Origin: Streptomyces agglomeratus
GTDB taxonomy: Bacteria; Actinomycetota; Actinomycetes; Streptomycetales; Streptomycetaceae
Reading direction: 5' to 3'
Assembly (NCBI RefSeq): GCF_001746415.1
Contig: NZ_MEHJ01000001.1
Coordinates: forward strand, 6,206,501 to 6,270,500
DNA: 64,000 nt
Below are positions 1-8,598 of the stretch, piece by piece. Numbering within the stretch: the first letter of the stretch is position 1; each line of letters begins with the position of its first letter. Made by a program: the position numbers and the translations under genes. The notes below the pieces were generated by a model. The model saw nothing but the letters and a program-made list of their open reading frames with translations. It had not been told where the DNA came from and made no database searches.

Positions 1-201
1 CTCGACGTGCTGGTCATCCACATCCTGCTGATGGGCTTCCCCTTCGAGGTGGTCGAGCCGCCGGAGCTCACCGACCGGATCAGGGAGGCTCGTGATCTTC
101 TCGCGCGCGCCCTCGGTCAAGGCGACGCGCCGGAGTGCGGATACCCCGGCGGGACCGCGGAGCGTACCTCGCCCGGTGCGGATTCTGTGCGGAAACCGTG
201 A
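1..201 (+). CDS. C-terminal end of a WYL-domain transcriptional regulator (partial)
   Basis: Only the last 66 codons lie in the window, in frame from base 1 to a TGA at 199-201. The segment LLMGFPFEVVEPPELTDRI followed by a helical REARDLLARAL looks like the C-terminal extension that follows a WYL domain (YafY/PafC type): a short strand, the 'V-EPPEL' turn, then a helix ending the protein. WYL proteins are usually N-terminal HTH DNA-binding regulators whose WYL domain senses a ligand, often ssDNA or a nucleotide. The last ~25 residues are low-complexity and unlike the family. The DNA-binding part is outside the window, so the assignment rests on this short tail. Confidence 0.55.
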   Translation, partial: LDVLVIHILLMGFPFEVVEPPELTDRIREARDLLARALGQGDAPECGYPGGTAERTSPGADSVRKP

Positions 202-392
202 ATTCGTTACGGCCCGTCAGTTTTCGCCGGCCGGTGCGGTCGGGAAATTGCGGGGAGCGTCCGGGTGATGCCGGGAATGAATTAGGAACCTGCTATTGCG
301 TGATCATTCCAAGGGCATTCAATTCACCGGCCACAAGCACCCGGATGCCCTTTCGGGTGAAGCGGCTCATCTCAAACGCCTGTCGTGATCCT

Positions 393-408
393 GTGACACA
401 AGTGTGAC
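393..408. promoter_or_regulatory. imperfect dyad upstream of the I78 inhibitor gene
   Basis: GTGACACAAGTGTGAC: arms GTGACAC and GTGTGAC around AA, with one mismatched position per arm. It lies about 80 bp before the inhibitor start in the 279-bp gap after the WYL gene. It could be an operator or part of the promoter. No clear -10/-35 pair was identified. Confidence 0.25.
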
Positions 409-488
409 CGCTGAGGTATCTGGGGCGATGACACACAGCTCGGGCCCCGTACTTCCCTCCCCGCGCCGAGCGGCCTACGGTGAGCCCC

Positions 489-704
489 ATGGCACCCCTA
501 CCGACCCCTTCCGAACAGCCCGACGACACCCCCGAGGCGTACGTCGGCCTCGACGCCGGCCACGCGGAGCGGCTGGCCCGGGAGCGTGGCTGGACCACCG
601 TCAGGTCGCTCCCGCCGGGCTCGATCATCACCATGGAGTTCCTGGAGGGCCGCCTCAACTTCGAGGTCAAGGACGACACGGTCATCCGCTGTTGGAAGGG
701 CTGA
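489..704 (+). CDS. I78-family peptidase inhibitor, small
   Basis: A small acidic protein of 71 aa from the ATG at 489; a GTG at 480 would add three residues. The core DAGHAERLARERGW, then RSLPPGSIITMEFLEGRLNF and the terminal D-TVIRCW, fits the peptidase inhibitor I78 family (PF11720), which has a potato-inhibitor-I-like fold. The family's short length and conserved 'G...T.E....RLN' strand are kept. There is no signal peptide, so it probably acts in the cytoplasm. Physiological targets of bacterial I78 proteins are generally unknown. It is monocistronic, with a strong hairpin after it. Confidence 0.75.
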   Translation: MAPLPTPSEQPDDTPEAYVGLDAGHAERLARERGWTTVRSLPPGSIITMEFLEGRLNFEVKDDTVIRCWKG

Positions 705-786
705 CCCAGGCCCCGCCTGGAACCCAGCTCCCGCCCGGAACCCCGGTCCCGCCCGGAGCCCGGCCCCGCCCGAACCCGGGAGAACA

Positions 787-834
787 CGACAAGGGCCCCG
801 GCGGCTCCATGGGAGCCGGCCGGGGCCTTCGTCG
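787..834. terminator. bidirectional hairpin terminator
   Basis: A long stem: GGCTCC (803-808), loop ATG, GGAGCC (812-817), extended by GGGCCCCG pairing with CGGGGCC and by AA/TT and GAC/GTC pairs, with one bulge per side. It sits between the I78 gene (+) and the convergent PAP2 gene (-), as expected of a shared terminator. Confidence 0.75.
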
Positions 835-890
835 TGCGCGGGATGGTGCCTGTGCGTACCGTCTCGCGGGTCCGGGCGGGTCCGGGCGGG

Positions 891-1931
891 TCAGCCGCCG
901 GTCACCGGCCGGGGCGAGGTGCCGGGGCGTGCGGCCCCCGTGCGGTCGGCGTGCGGCGGACGGCGGCTGCCGGCCGGGGTGACGGGCGGCCGCTCGGAGC
1001 GCGCCGTGTGGGGCCGCTGCGTGAGGTGAACGGCGGTCCTGGTCGCGCCTCCCGCGGCACGGCCGCTGCCCGCGGTCACCGGCTCGCGGGCCGGACTGTC
1101 CGCCTGGGCGGCGTTGCGGGCGGTGGGCTGACGCTGAGGGAACAGTGCCGGGGACAGACGGCCGCCGGCCGGTGCGGGACGCGCGGCGCCGAGCCGGCGA
1201 CGTGTGCGCCAGGACTCGCGTACCGCGAAGACCCACGCTTCGGTGCGGCCGATGAGCGGCTCGAACCAGGGCAGGCTCAGCAGGATGAGCAACCCGGCCG
1301 CCCAGCCGAGCAGCACGTCGCTCACCCAGTGGGTGCCCAGGTAGACGGTGGTCGCGCCGACACCCAGGGCGACGACGGCGGAGAGCACCGAAAGCCAGCG
1401 CCTGGCCCTGGGCGTGGTGGCCAGGTAGGCCAGGATGCCCCAGGTGACCACAGCGTTGGCGGTGTGACCGGAAGGAAATATATCGCCGCCCGCGAACATC
1501 TCGGCCGAGCCGATCTCCGTCGCGTAGTGCGGCCCGCGGCGGCCGAGGCCGAGCTTGACCGCGCCCACCGTCACGTTCAGCAGCAGGAGCGAGGCGCCGA
1601 GGGTCAGCAGCGGGCGCAGCGTGTGCTGGCGCCAGGAACGCCAGCCGAGCCAGGCCGCCACCATCACGGCGGTCGGGCCGCGCTGCCCGAGCACGACGAA
1701 GTAGTCCAGGAAGGCGTGCAGTTGCGGCCACTGCTCGTACGGCCGGAACAGCATGATCTTCCAGTCGAGGGCGACCAGCCAGGACGTGATCAGCACGGCC
1801 CAGACGATGGCCATGTAGAACGCCAGCGTCGAACCGAAGAGGGCCGTACGGGTACGGCTCATCCCGGGGATCTCTATCTTCGGCGGCTCCGGTTCCCGGT
1901 CCAGCCGGGCGAAGATTCGGTCAGTACGCAC
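891..1931 (-). CDS. PAP2-family membrane phosphatase
   Basis: About 346 aa from a GTG at 1931; an upstream in-frame ATG at 1979 is the alternative. Five to six hydrophobic segments carry the three PAP2 phosphatase motifs: KLGLGRRGP (motif 1), FPSGHTAN (motif 2, catalytic His) and the HWVSDVLLG stretch (motif 3, nucleophile His and supporting Asp). The family dephosphorylates lipid phosphates such as phosphatidic acid, or undecaprenyl pyrophosphate recycled for wall synthesis; the exact substrate cannot be read here. A ~100-residue Ala/Pro/Arg-rich tail follows the last membrane span and may be cytoplasmic. No strong RBS precedes the GTG. Confidence 0.85.
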   Translation of the reverse strand: MRTDRIFARLDREPEPPKIEIPGMSRTRTALFGSTLAFYMAIVWAVLITSWLVALDWKIMLFRPYEQWPQLHAFLDYFVVLGQRGPTAVMVAAWLGWRSWRQHTLRPLLTLGASLLLLNVTVGAVKLGLGRRGPHYATEIGSAEMFAGGDIFPSGHTANAVVTWGILAYLATTPRARRWLSVLSAVVALGVGATTVYLGTHWVSDVLLGWAAGLLILLSLPWFEPLIGRTEAWVFAVRESWRTRRRLGAARPAPAGGRLSPALFPQRQPTARNAAQADSPAREPVTAGSGRAAGGATRTAVHLTQRPHTARSERPPVTPAGSRRPPHADRTGAARPGTSPRPVTGG

Positions 1932-2389
1932 TGAATCGACGTTACAGCGAGTGAACGACAAGCCCGGCCCATCCAGCATCTTTGTGATGACGATGTGATG
2001 TGGGGTGCGTCTCACCGGGAGGGTAATTCCAGGCCGTTCGGGAAATCCAGGAGGCCCGCTGCGCAATTCATTCGGAGGCCCGCTCGTAAGAGTGAATGGG
2101 TGCCGACGAATTGCGTTCACCGGAACTCAACACGGAATTTTCCGCTCCCTCATGGGGCTCCCAAGATCACCGGACCGCCCCCGCGCGCGGTTCCCGCAGG
2201 TCGGGGGCGACGTGGCGTACGCCACACCCCCCTTCGGGTCCGGTGAGAGGTGCACCACGCGGCAGGCGTGTGAACTCGCGTACTCTGACGGCTCACTCGC
2301 CCGTCGATGCCGGGCCCGCAGGGACGTTGGACAACGCCGTTCCCGCCGGTCCGCCGAGCGCGAGGGATGCGCCACTGGGAGGGACGTAC
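1932..2389. other. 458-bp divergent intergenic region with dyads
   Basis: This gap separates the divergent PAP2 and DHA2 exporter genes. It is less GC-rich than its surroundings at about 2060-2150. It contains an 8-bp inverted repeat CGCAATTC (2062-2069) / GAATTGCG (2108-2115), a perfect 14-bp palindrome GTGGCGTACGCCAC (2212-2225) and a possible -10 TACTCT (2281-2286). The palindrome is a reasonable operator candidate for the exporter. No gene is supported here. Confidence 0.4.
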
Positions 2390-4117
2390 ATGTCAGGGAC
2401 GACCACGGCCGGAACACAGCGGTCTGCGGGCGCCCCCGGGCACCGGCCGGACGGCCGGGCGGCGAAGGCGGTCGGGGGCAACCGCTGGGTCGTACTCGTC
2501 GTCCTGTGCGTCAGCCTGCTGCTGGTCGCCCTCGACGCGACGATCCTGCACATCGCCGTCCCTGCCGTCTCCGAGGACCTGCGTCCCGGAGCGATGGAAC
2601 TGCTGTGGATCGTCGACGCCTATCCGCTGGTCTGCGCCTCCCTGCTGATCCTGTTCGGCACGCTCGGCGACCGCGTCGGCCGCCGCCGCGTCCTGCTGCT
2701 CGGCTACGGGCTCTTCGGCGGCGCGTCCGCGCTCGCCGCCTGCGCCGACGACCCGCACGTCCTCATCGCGGCCCGCGCCCTGCTCGGCGTCGGCGGCGCG
2801 ATGATCATGCCCGCGACGTTGTCGATCCTCCGTCAGGTCTTCCCCGACCGGCGCGAGCGCGCCGTCGCCATCGGCATCTGGACGGCGGTCGCGGCGATAG
2901 GGGCCGCCACCGGGCCGGTGCTCGGCGGCTTCCTGATCCAGCACTTCTGGTGGGGCTCGGTCTTCCTCATCAACATCCCGCTGATGGTGCTGATACTGCC
3001 GGCCGGCCGCTGGCTGCTGCCGGAGTCCCGGGGGAGCGGCCAGGGCCCGTGGGACGTCCTCGGCGCGCTGATGGCGGCGGCCGGTGTACTCGGCGTCGTG
3101 CTCGGTGTGAAACGGATCGGCGGCGGTGAGGGCATCGCCGACGCCAGGACGCTGCTGCCGCTGCTCGCCGGCGCCGCGCTGCTCGTTCTCTTCGTACGGC
3201 GGCAGAGGACGCGGGCCAATCCGCTGATCGACGTGACGATGTTCGCGCGGGCCGCCTTCTCCACGTCCGTGGGATGCATCGTCCTGGCGATGCTCGCGCT
3301 GGTCGGCCTGGAGCTGATCGCCGTCCAGTACCTCCAACTGGTGCTCGGCCTGAGGCCGCTGGAGACGGGACTGCGGCTGCTGCCGCTGACCTTCGCCGCG
3401 ATGGCGGCCGGCGCCACCGGCTCGTACACCCTCCAGCGCCTCGGCCCGCGCGCGATGGTCTCGTCCGGCTTCGCGCTGACCGCGGCGGCCGTCCTCGTAC
3501 TGACCCTGATGGGGCAGCACGACCGGCCCGCGCTGCTGACCGCCGGCTTCGTGATGCTCGGCTTCGGGCTCCAGACCACGCTGTTCGGGGCGTACGAGTC
3601 GATGCTGAGCGAGGCCCCGGCCGAGCACGCGGGCGGCGCCGCAGCCATCGGCGAGACCTCCTACCAGCTCGGGGCCGGCATGGGTATCGCGCTGCTCGGC
3701 AGCGTCATGAACGCCGCGTACGTGCCCGGCGTGGCAGGCGTCCCCGGTGTCTCCTCGGCGGACAGCGCGGGCGCGGCCAACTCGCTCGGTGAGGCGTACA
3801 CGGTCGCGGAGCGGATCGGCGGACCCGCCGGTGACGCGCTGCGCACCGCCGCGCGGCACGCCTTCGTCCACGGCCTGCATGTGACGCTCTTCGTCAGCGC
3901 GGGCCTGCTGCTCCTCGGCGCGCTGGCCGCGCTGAGGCTGCCGCGGCTGATGGAGTGCGGTGCGCGGGCGGAGAAGGAGTGCGCGAGCGAGCGGGAGAAG
4001 GAGTGCGCGAGCGAGCGGGAGGAGAAGGAGTGCGCGAGCGAGCCTTCGCCGCAGGTGACGGTGCCGGCGTCCCGTGAGTACGCCGAACGGGCCGGGTCTG
4101 GACGGGTCGCGCGGTGA
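2390..4117 (+). CDS. MFS drug exporter, DHA2 (14-TM) family
   Basis: 575 aa from the ATG at 2390, preceded by GGGAGGGA (2377-2384). It contains the DHA2 signatures: LDATILHIAVP at about residues 48-58 (motif D1) and GDRVGRRR at 93-100 (motif A), followed by the antiporter-type 'GPVLGG' motif C and about 14 hydrophobic spans. This points to a proton-coupled exporter of hydrophobic or cationic compounds at the cytoplasmic membrane; the substrate is unknown. The C-terminal tail is odd: three near-identical 24-bp units (3971-4045) encode EKECASER repeats, giving a charged, Cys-containing tail unlike normal exporters. No local regulator gene is adjacent. Confidence 0.85.
   Translation: MSGTTTAGTQRSAGAPGHRPDGRAAKAVGGNRWVVLVVLCVSLLLVALDATILHIAVPAVSEDLRPGAMELLWIVDAYPLVCASLLILFGTLGDRVGRRRVLLLGYGLFGGASALAACADDPHVLIAARALLGVGGAMIMPATLSILRQVFPDRRERAVAIGIWTAVAAIGAATGPVLGGFLIQHFWWGSVFLINIPLMVLILPAGRWLLPESRGSGQGPWDVLGALMAAAGVLGVVLGVKRIGGGEGIADARTLLPLLAGAALLVLFVRRQRTRANPLIDVTMFARAAFSTSVGCIVLAMLALVGLELIAVQYLQLVLGLRPLETGLRLLPLTFAAMAAGATGSYTLQRLGPRAMVSSGFALTAAAVLVLTLMGQHDRPALLTAGFVMLGFGLQTTLFGAYESMLSEAPAEHAGGAAAIGETSYQLGAGMGIALLGSVMNAAYVPGVAGVPGVSSADSAGAANSLGEAYTVAERIGGPAGDALRTAARHAFVHGLHVTLFVSAGLLLLGALAALRLPRLMECGARAEKECASEREKECASEREEKECASEPSPQVTVPASREYAERAGSGRVAR
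3971..4045 (+). repeat. 24-bp tandem repeat, three copies, inside the exporter tail
   Basis: Units 3971-3994 and 3995-4018 are identical. The third unit follows an extra GAG codon and differs only at its last base. Each unit is 8 codons, so copy-number change keeps the frame and simply lengthens the EKECASER tail. Confidence 0.9.
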
Positions 4118-4142
4118 CCCCGTAACGTCGGCCGCGAGCAGT

Positions 4143-4159
4143 AACTACCACTGCTAGTT
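4143..4159. promoter_or_regulatory. palindromic operator candidate AACTA-N7-TAGTT
   Basis: AACTA (4143-4147), spacer CCACTGC, TAGTT (4155-4159): perfect 5-bp arms, with CA/TG pairing also inside the spacer. It lies about 60 bp before the acyl-CoA dehydrogenase start, where it could overlap the promoter. The same architecture recurs at 60377-60395 before an aldehyde dehydrogenase gene. Confidence 0.55.
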
Positions 4160-4216
4160 TTTCGCACCATCGCACCACATCGGATTGTGAGCCGAGCAGC
4201 CGCCGGAGGGCCAGGA

Positions 4217-5407
4217 ATGTCCGTATCTTCGAAGCTTCCGCCGTTCGACCCCAGCGACCCGATCGGCATCGACGATCTGCTGGCACCCGAGGACCTCGCC
4301 GTCCGCGCGACCGTACGCACGTGGGCCGCCGACCGGGTCATGCCGCACATCGCCGACTGGTACGAGCGCGGCGAGCTCCCCGACATCCGTGACCTGGCAC
4401 GGGAGCTCGGCTCGATCGGCGCCCTCGGCATGTCGCTGGAGGGCTACGGCTGCGCCGGCGCCTCCGCCGTCCAGTACGGCCTCGCCTGCCTGGAGCTGGA
4501 GGCCGCCGACTCCGGCATCCGCTCGCTCGTCTCCGTACAGGGCTCCCTCGCCATGTACGCGATCCACCGCTTCGGGTCCGAGGAGCAGAAGCAGCGCTGG
4601 CTGCCCGGCATGGCCGCGGGCGAGATCATCGGCTGCTTCGGGCTGACCGAGCCCGACCACGGCTCCGACCCGGCCGGGATGCGGACGTACGCCAAGAAGG
4701 ACGGCTCCGACTGGGTGCTGACGGGCCGCAAGATGTGGATCACGAACGGGTCGGTGGCGGGCGTGGCCGTCGTCTGGGCGCAGACGGACGACGGCATTCG
4801 CGGCTTCGTCGTACCGACCGACGCCGCCGGCTTCTCGGCGCCCGAGATCAAGCACAAGTGGTCACTGCGCGCCTCGGTCACCAGCGAGCTGGTCATGGAC
4901 GAGGTGCGGCTGCCCGCCGACGCCGTACTGCCGGACGTCACGGGGCTCAAGGGGCCGCTGAGCTGTCTGAGCCACGCGCGGTACGGCATCGTGTGGGGCG
5001 CGATGGGCGCCGCCCGCGCCAGTTTCGAGGCCGCGGTCGACTACGCGAAGACGCGCGAGCAGTTCGGAAAGCCGATCGGCGGCTTCCAGCTCACCCAGGC
5101 CAAGCTCGCCGACATGGCGGTCGAACTCCACAAGGGCATCCTGCTTGCCCACCACCTCGGGCAGCGCATGGACGCGGGGCGGCTGCGCCCCGAGCAGGTC
5201 AGTTTCGGCAAGCTGAACAACGTGCGGGAGGCGATCGAGATCTGCCGCACGAGCAGGACGATTCTCGGCGCGAACGGGATCTCGCTGGAGTACCCGGTGA
5301 TGCGGCACGCGACCAACCTCGAATCGGTGCTCACCTACGAGGGCACCGTCGAAATGCATCAGCTCGTACTGGGCAAGGCGCTCACCGGTCTTGACGCCTT
5401 CCGGTGA
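4217..5407 (+). CDS. acyl-CoA dehydrogenase, glutaryl-CoA dehydrogenase-like
   Basis: 396 aa from the ATG at 4217, with GGAGGG at 4205-4210 and AGGA just before the start. Full-length FAD acyl-CoA dehydrogenase: FAD/substrate segment CFGLTEPDHGSDPAGM, then WITNG, TREQFGKPIGGFQ, and the C-terminal YEGTVEMHQ carrying the presumed catalytic base Glu375. The early 'LPDIRDLARELGSIGALG' layout and the position of the catalytic Glu in YEGT resemble glutaryl-CoA dehydrogenase, which oxidises and decarboxylates glutaryl-CoA to crotonyl-CoA in lysine/tryptophan degradation. A different short-branched acyl-CoA is possible. It is transcribed alone behind the palindrome at 4143 and converges on the SepF-like gene. 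Confidence 0.85.
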   Translation: MSVSSKLPPFDPSDPIGIDDLLAPEDLAVRATVRTWAADRVMPHIADWYERGELPDIRDLARELGSIGALGMSLEGYGCAGASAVQYGLACLELEAADSGIRSLVSVQGSLAMYAIHRFGSEEQKQRWLPGMAAGEIIGCFGLTEPDHGSDPAGMRTYAKKDGSDWVLTGRKMWITNGSVAGVAVVWAQTDDGIRGFVVPTDAAGFSAPEIKHKWSLRASVTSELVMDEVRLPADAVLPDVTGLKGPLSCLSHARYGIVWGAMGAARASFEAAVDYAKTREQFGKPIGGFQLTQAKLADMAVELHKGILLAHHLGQRMDAGRLRPEQVSFGKLNNVREAIEICRTSRTILGANGISLEYPVMRHATNLESVLTYEGTVEMHQLVLGKALTGLDAFR

Positions 5408-5420
5408 GCGGCCTCGCCCA

Positions 5421-5861
5421 TCAGCTCTGGTTGAAGAAACCGTGCGTGTCGCGGCCCGCGGCCTCGCCGCTGACGACCTCGGTGTCCGCGGGGCTCAGCA
5501 GGAAGACCCGGTTCGCGACGCGCTCGATCGAACCGCGCAGGCCGAAGGTGAGGCCGGCGGCGAAGTCGACGATGCGCTTGGCATCGGCGGGCTCCATGGA
5601 CGTGAGGTTCATGATCACCGGGACGCCGTCCCGGAACAGCTCGCCGATGCTACGCGCGTCCCGGAAGCCGTCCGGGGTGACCGTGGCGATTCTGGGGCTC
5701 TTGTCCTCGGCGGACTCGGAGACCGCCCGGACCCGCGGGTCCGTGACCCAGGGCTCGGCACTCTCGTTGCTTCCCTCGGCGTACTCGTCGTCGTAGTAGC
5801 GGTCGTCGTCGCTGTCCTCGACGAGCCCGAGCCAGGCACTGGCCTTGCGCACCGATCCCAT
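5421..5861 (-). CDS. sflA: SepF-like cell division protein
   Basis: 146 aa from the ATG at 5861, which is preceded by the consensus site AAGGAGG (complement of 5866-5876). An acidic N-terminal linker (residues ~10-50, rich in D/E/Y) leads to a compact SepF domain: [48 protein letters not shown]. SepF proteins bind FtsZ and tether the Z-ring to membrane. Streptomyces carry extra SepF-like paralogues (SflA, SflB) besides the dcw-cluster SepF. This gene is not in a dcw cluster. The symbol is assigned from remembered synteny with the SCO1749 region, so treat it as tentative. The first ~10 residues ([13 protein letters not shown]) could be a membrane-binding helix. Confidence 0.75.
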   Translation of the reverse strand: MGSVRKASAWLGLVEDSDDDRYYDDEYAEGSNESAEPWVTDPRVRAVSESAEDKSPRIATVTPDGFRDARSIGELFRDGVPVIMNLTSMEPADAKRIVDFAAGLTFGLRGSIERVANRVFLLSPADTEVVSGEAAGRDTHGFFNQS

Positions 5862-6151
5862 GGGACGCCTCCTTTCACCGCGGTCGGTCTGTGTACCGCT
5901 CCCCCTATCGTCGTCCATCATGCGGATTACGCGCCAAGTGGATAGCCGCCGCGCAGGGGATTCGTGACGGTACTGGTGCAGAACTTGTGGCGATTCGTCA
6001 AGGTTCCTACTGTGTCCGGCTGCTGACAGAGTGAAAAGTAGGACCGTCGGGCCACACGGGTGACGAAGGGGACGGACGGGTGAACCCGTCCCGTCGCGAG
6101 CGCCTCGGTACGATGCGGGCCGCACCGTCTCACGACTCCTGGGGGAGCGCC

Positions 6152-7402
6152 TTGTTCGGAATCGTCAGGCCATGCAGCCATCGGCTCACGGAGGGGCTCA
6201 GGACCGAGTGGATGGCCCATCTGTGCGGTCTCTGCCTGGCACTTCGCGGTGACCACGGGCAGCTCGCGCGGGTCGTCACCAACTACGACGGGCTGATCGT
6301 CTCGGTTCTGACGGAGGCTCAGTCCGAGCGCGTCACGGGATGGCGGCGTACGGCCGGCCCCTGTCCACTGCGCGCGATGCGCACGGCGCCCGTCGCCCAG
6401 GGCGAGGGGGCCAGACTGGCGGCGGCCGTCTCCCTCGTACTGGCCTCGGCGAAGATGCGGGACCACGTCGCCGACCGGGACGGGGTGTTGGCCCGCAGGC
6501 CGGTGGCCGCGGCAGCCCGGCGGGTCGCCGCCGGCTGGGACAGGGCGGGCGCGCGTACGGGCGCGTCGCTGGGCTTCGACACCGCGCTGCTGGTCGACGC
6601 GGTGGACCGGCAGGCCGGGATCGAGGCGCTGGCAGGGCCCGGCACCCCGGTCCTCACGGTCACCGAACCGGCCGAGACGGCCACCGCGGCGGCCTTCGCG
6701 CACACCGCCGTACTCGCCGGCAGGCCGCAGAACGCGGCGCCGCTGGCGGAGGCCGGCCGCCTCTTCGGGAGGCTCGCGCACCTGCTGGACGCCGTGGAGG
6801 ACCTGGAAGCTGACGCCGCGTCGGGTGCCTGGAACCCGCTGACGGCGACCGGCACCGGCCTCGCCGAGGCGCGCCGGCTGTGCGACGACGCGGTGCACGG
6901 TGTACGGCTCGCGCTGCGCGACGCCTCCTTCACAGACGACAGGCTGGCGCACGTCCTGCTGGCCCACGAGCTGAGCCGGTCCGTGGACCGGGCGTTCGGT
7001 ACGACGGCCTGCGGTCACCAGGGCCAGGTCCAGGCGTACGGGACGCCGCCGCCCGGGGCCGGTCACGGCGGCGGTGGTCCGTACGGCGCGAACAATCCCT
7101 ACGGGGGCGGCGGGGCCGGCGCCCCCGGCGGCGGGTACGGCGCCTACGGCGGTCCGGGCGTGCCCGGTGGTCCTGGTGGTCCCGGTGGTCCCGGTGGGAT
7201 GCCGCCGGGGTTCACCGGCGAGCCGCACCGGCCCGGCAGGCGCGGCTTCTGGGCGGGGTGCGCCGCCGCGGTCGGGCTGTGCTGCACCTGCCGGCTCTGC
7301 TGCGCCAAGGAGTACGAGGGGGCCTGGTCGCGCAAGAAGCGCGAAGGGCTCTGCCACAAGTGCGACTGCGACTGCTGCGAGTGTTGCGGCTGCGACTGCT
7401 GA
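6152..7402 (+). CDS. DUF5685 family protein with Cys-rich C-terminus, TTG start
   Basis: 416 aa if translation starts at the TTG at 6152. This is supported by GGGGGAG at 6141-6147 and by the family-like N-terminus [11 protein letters not shown]. Longer in-frame starts to 6080 lack that site. Residues 1 to ~290 are mostly helical with an HLCGLCLAL motif. Then comes a Gly/Pro-rich linker ([11 protein letters not shown] repeats), a hydrophobic [15 protein letters not shown] patch, and a tail ending in [13 protein letters not shown]. The Cys clusters suggest metal binding or lipid modification, which is inference only. It is divergent from the SepF-like gene (290-bp gap). The molecular function of DUF5685 is unknown. 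Confidence 0.75.
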   Translation: MFGIVRPCSHRLTEGLRTEWMAHLCGLCLALRGDHGQLARVVTNYDGLIVSVLTEAQSERVTGWRRTAGPCPLRAMRTAPVAQGEGARLAAAVSLVLASAKMRDHVADRDGVLARRPVAAAARRVAAGWDRAGARTGASLGFDTALLVDAVDRQAGIEALAGPGTPVLTVTEPAETATAAAFAHTAVLAGRPQNAAPLAEAGRLFGRLAHLLDAVEDLEADAASGAWNPLTATGTGLAEARRLCDDAVHGVRLALRDASFTDDRLAHVLLAHELSRSVDRAFGTTACGHQGQVQAYGTPPPGAGHGGGGPYGANNPYGGGGAGAPGGGYGAYGGPGVPGGPGGPGGPGGMPPGFTGEPHRPGRRGFWAGCAAAVGLCCTCRLCCAKEYEGAWSRKKREGLCHKCDCDCCECCGCDC

Positions 7403-7460
7403 CGCGGGCGGCGCACCGGGCTCCCCGTGCCCGCGGCGCCCGTGTGGAATGGTTGCGCGC

Positions 7461-8261
7461 ATGAGCACAGACCCGCGGCAGGACTGGAACGACTGGCACC
7501 AGCAGCGCACCGGGACGGTCTCCGCGCCGTACGGTCCGCTCTCGCTCACGGGCACGCACTGGCTCGCCGACTACCCGGAAGGCCGTATTCCGGGCGTGCC
7601 GGGCCGGTGGACCGCCGAGGGTGACGAGGTTGTACTGACCGCCTCGCCCGAGGACGGGATCAGCCTCGACGGCGAGCTCCTGACCGGCGAGGCCCGGCTG
7701 ACCGCGGACACCGGGCCCATTCCGGATTCCCGCGTAGAGGCGGCCGGGCGGCGGCTGGTCGTGCTGCGCCGCGAAGGGCTCTGGGCGGTACGTGTCTTCG
7801 ACCCCGAGTCCCCGGCGAGGCGGGCGTTCGCGGGCATGGAGGTGACGCCGTACGACGAGAAGTGGGCGCTGGCGGGCCGGTTCCGTCCGTACGCCGCCGG
7901 GCGCACCACCCTCCAGGTCGAGAACGCGGACGGGCGCACGCGCGGGCTCGGCCTCGCCGGGGAGATCGCCTTCGGCATCGAGGGCGAGGAGTACACGCTC
8001 CAGGTCGCGGTCGAGGGCGACGGCTCGCTGTGGGCGGTCTTCGCCGACGCGACCAGCGGCGCCGGCTCGTACCGCTTCCGCTTCCTGCGGCCACCCGCGC
8101 CCGCCGCCGACGGCGTGGTGAGCGTCGACTTCAACCGGGCGCTGCTGCCGCCGTGCGCCTTCGCCGACCACTTCATCTGCCCGTTCCCGCCGCCGGGCAA
8201 CACGCTGCCGGTTCCGGTACCGGCGGGGGAGCGGCGCGTTTCCCGGGGGGACGGCCGCTGA
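7461..8261 (+). CDS. DUF1684 domain protein
   Basis: 266 aa from the ATG at 7461; an in-frame ATG at 7449 adds four residues. It has the DUF1684 layout: N-terminal [20 protein letters not shown] and LTGTHWL, then a beta-rich body, then [21 protein letters not shown] near the end, which is the conserved 'DFNRAYNPPCAF' type signature of the family. It has no signal peptide and no membrane segments. The gene starts 58 bp after DUF5685 and may share its transcript. The biochemical role of DUF1684 proteins is not established. Confidence 0.8.
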   Translation: MSTDPRQDWNDWHQQRTGTVSAPYGPLSLTGTHWLADYPEGRIPGVPGRWTAEGDEVVLTASPEDGISLDGELLTGEARLTADTGPIPDSRVEAAGRRLVVLRREGLWAVRVFDPESPARRAFAGMEVTPYDEKWALAGRFRPYAAGRTTLQVENADGRTRGLGLAGEIAFGIEGEEYTLQVAVEGDGSLWAVFADATSGAGSYRFRFLRPPAPAADGVVSVDFNRALLPPCAFADHFICPFPPPGNTLPVPVPAGERRVSRGDGR

Positions 8262-8263
8262 CG

Positions 8264-8362
8264 TAGGGGGAGACCGGCGGGGGACAGTCGCCGGCTCGGG
8301 CCGGGGAGGCCGGCAGGGGAGACCGGTGGGGGAGACAGGCGGGGGACACCGGCCGGGGACAA
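8264..8362 (+). repeat. G-run repeat tract (potential G-quadruplex)
   Basis: The first 100 bp of the 337-bp gap before the first protease gene is built from degenerate 12-16-bp units of the form GGGGGAGACCGGC / GGGGGACACCGGC. G4-G5 runs recur every ~13-16 bases on the + strand. The rest of the gap (8363-8598) holds the protease leader, with a TTGACG at 8461-8466 as a possible -35, and no supportable gene. Confidence 0.7.
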
Positions 8363-8598
8363 GTCAACCGGGCCGGTACGGGGCACCGCCCGGTCGCTAC
8401 ACGGCCGTGGTGAACGGCACCCGGCTCCCCGGCGGCCGAAAGGCGCCCTTGCGCGGGCAGTTGACGGCCCGAATACTCCCGAGGAGCGCTTGTCAGGGGC
8501 ACAACCTGTCCGGAATCCGGACCGGTTCACTGACTGCGCCTCACGGGCCCGTCTCACCCCACGAACGGGCCCCCTACTTCCCCCTGGGAGGACGAAAA

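Noticed and set aside
2393..3880. Long - strand open frame (495 aa) opposite the drug exporter
   Set aside because: Arg/Gln/Glu/Gly-rich shadow of the exporter gene, a common artefact in high-GC DNA; no family motif.
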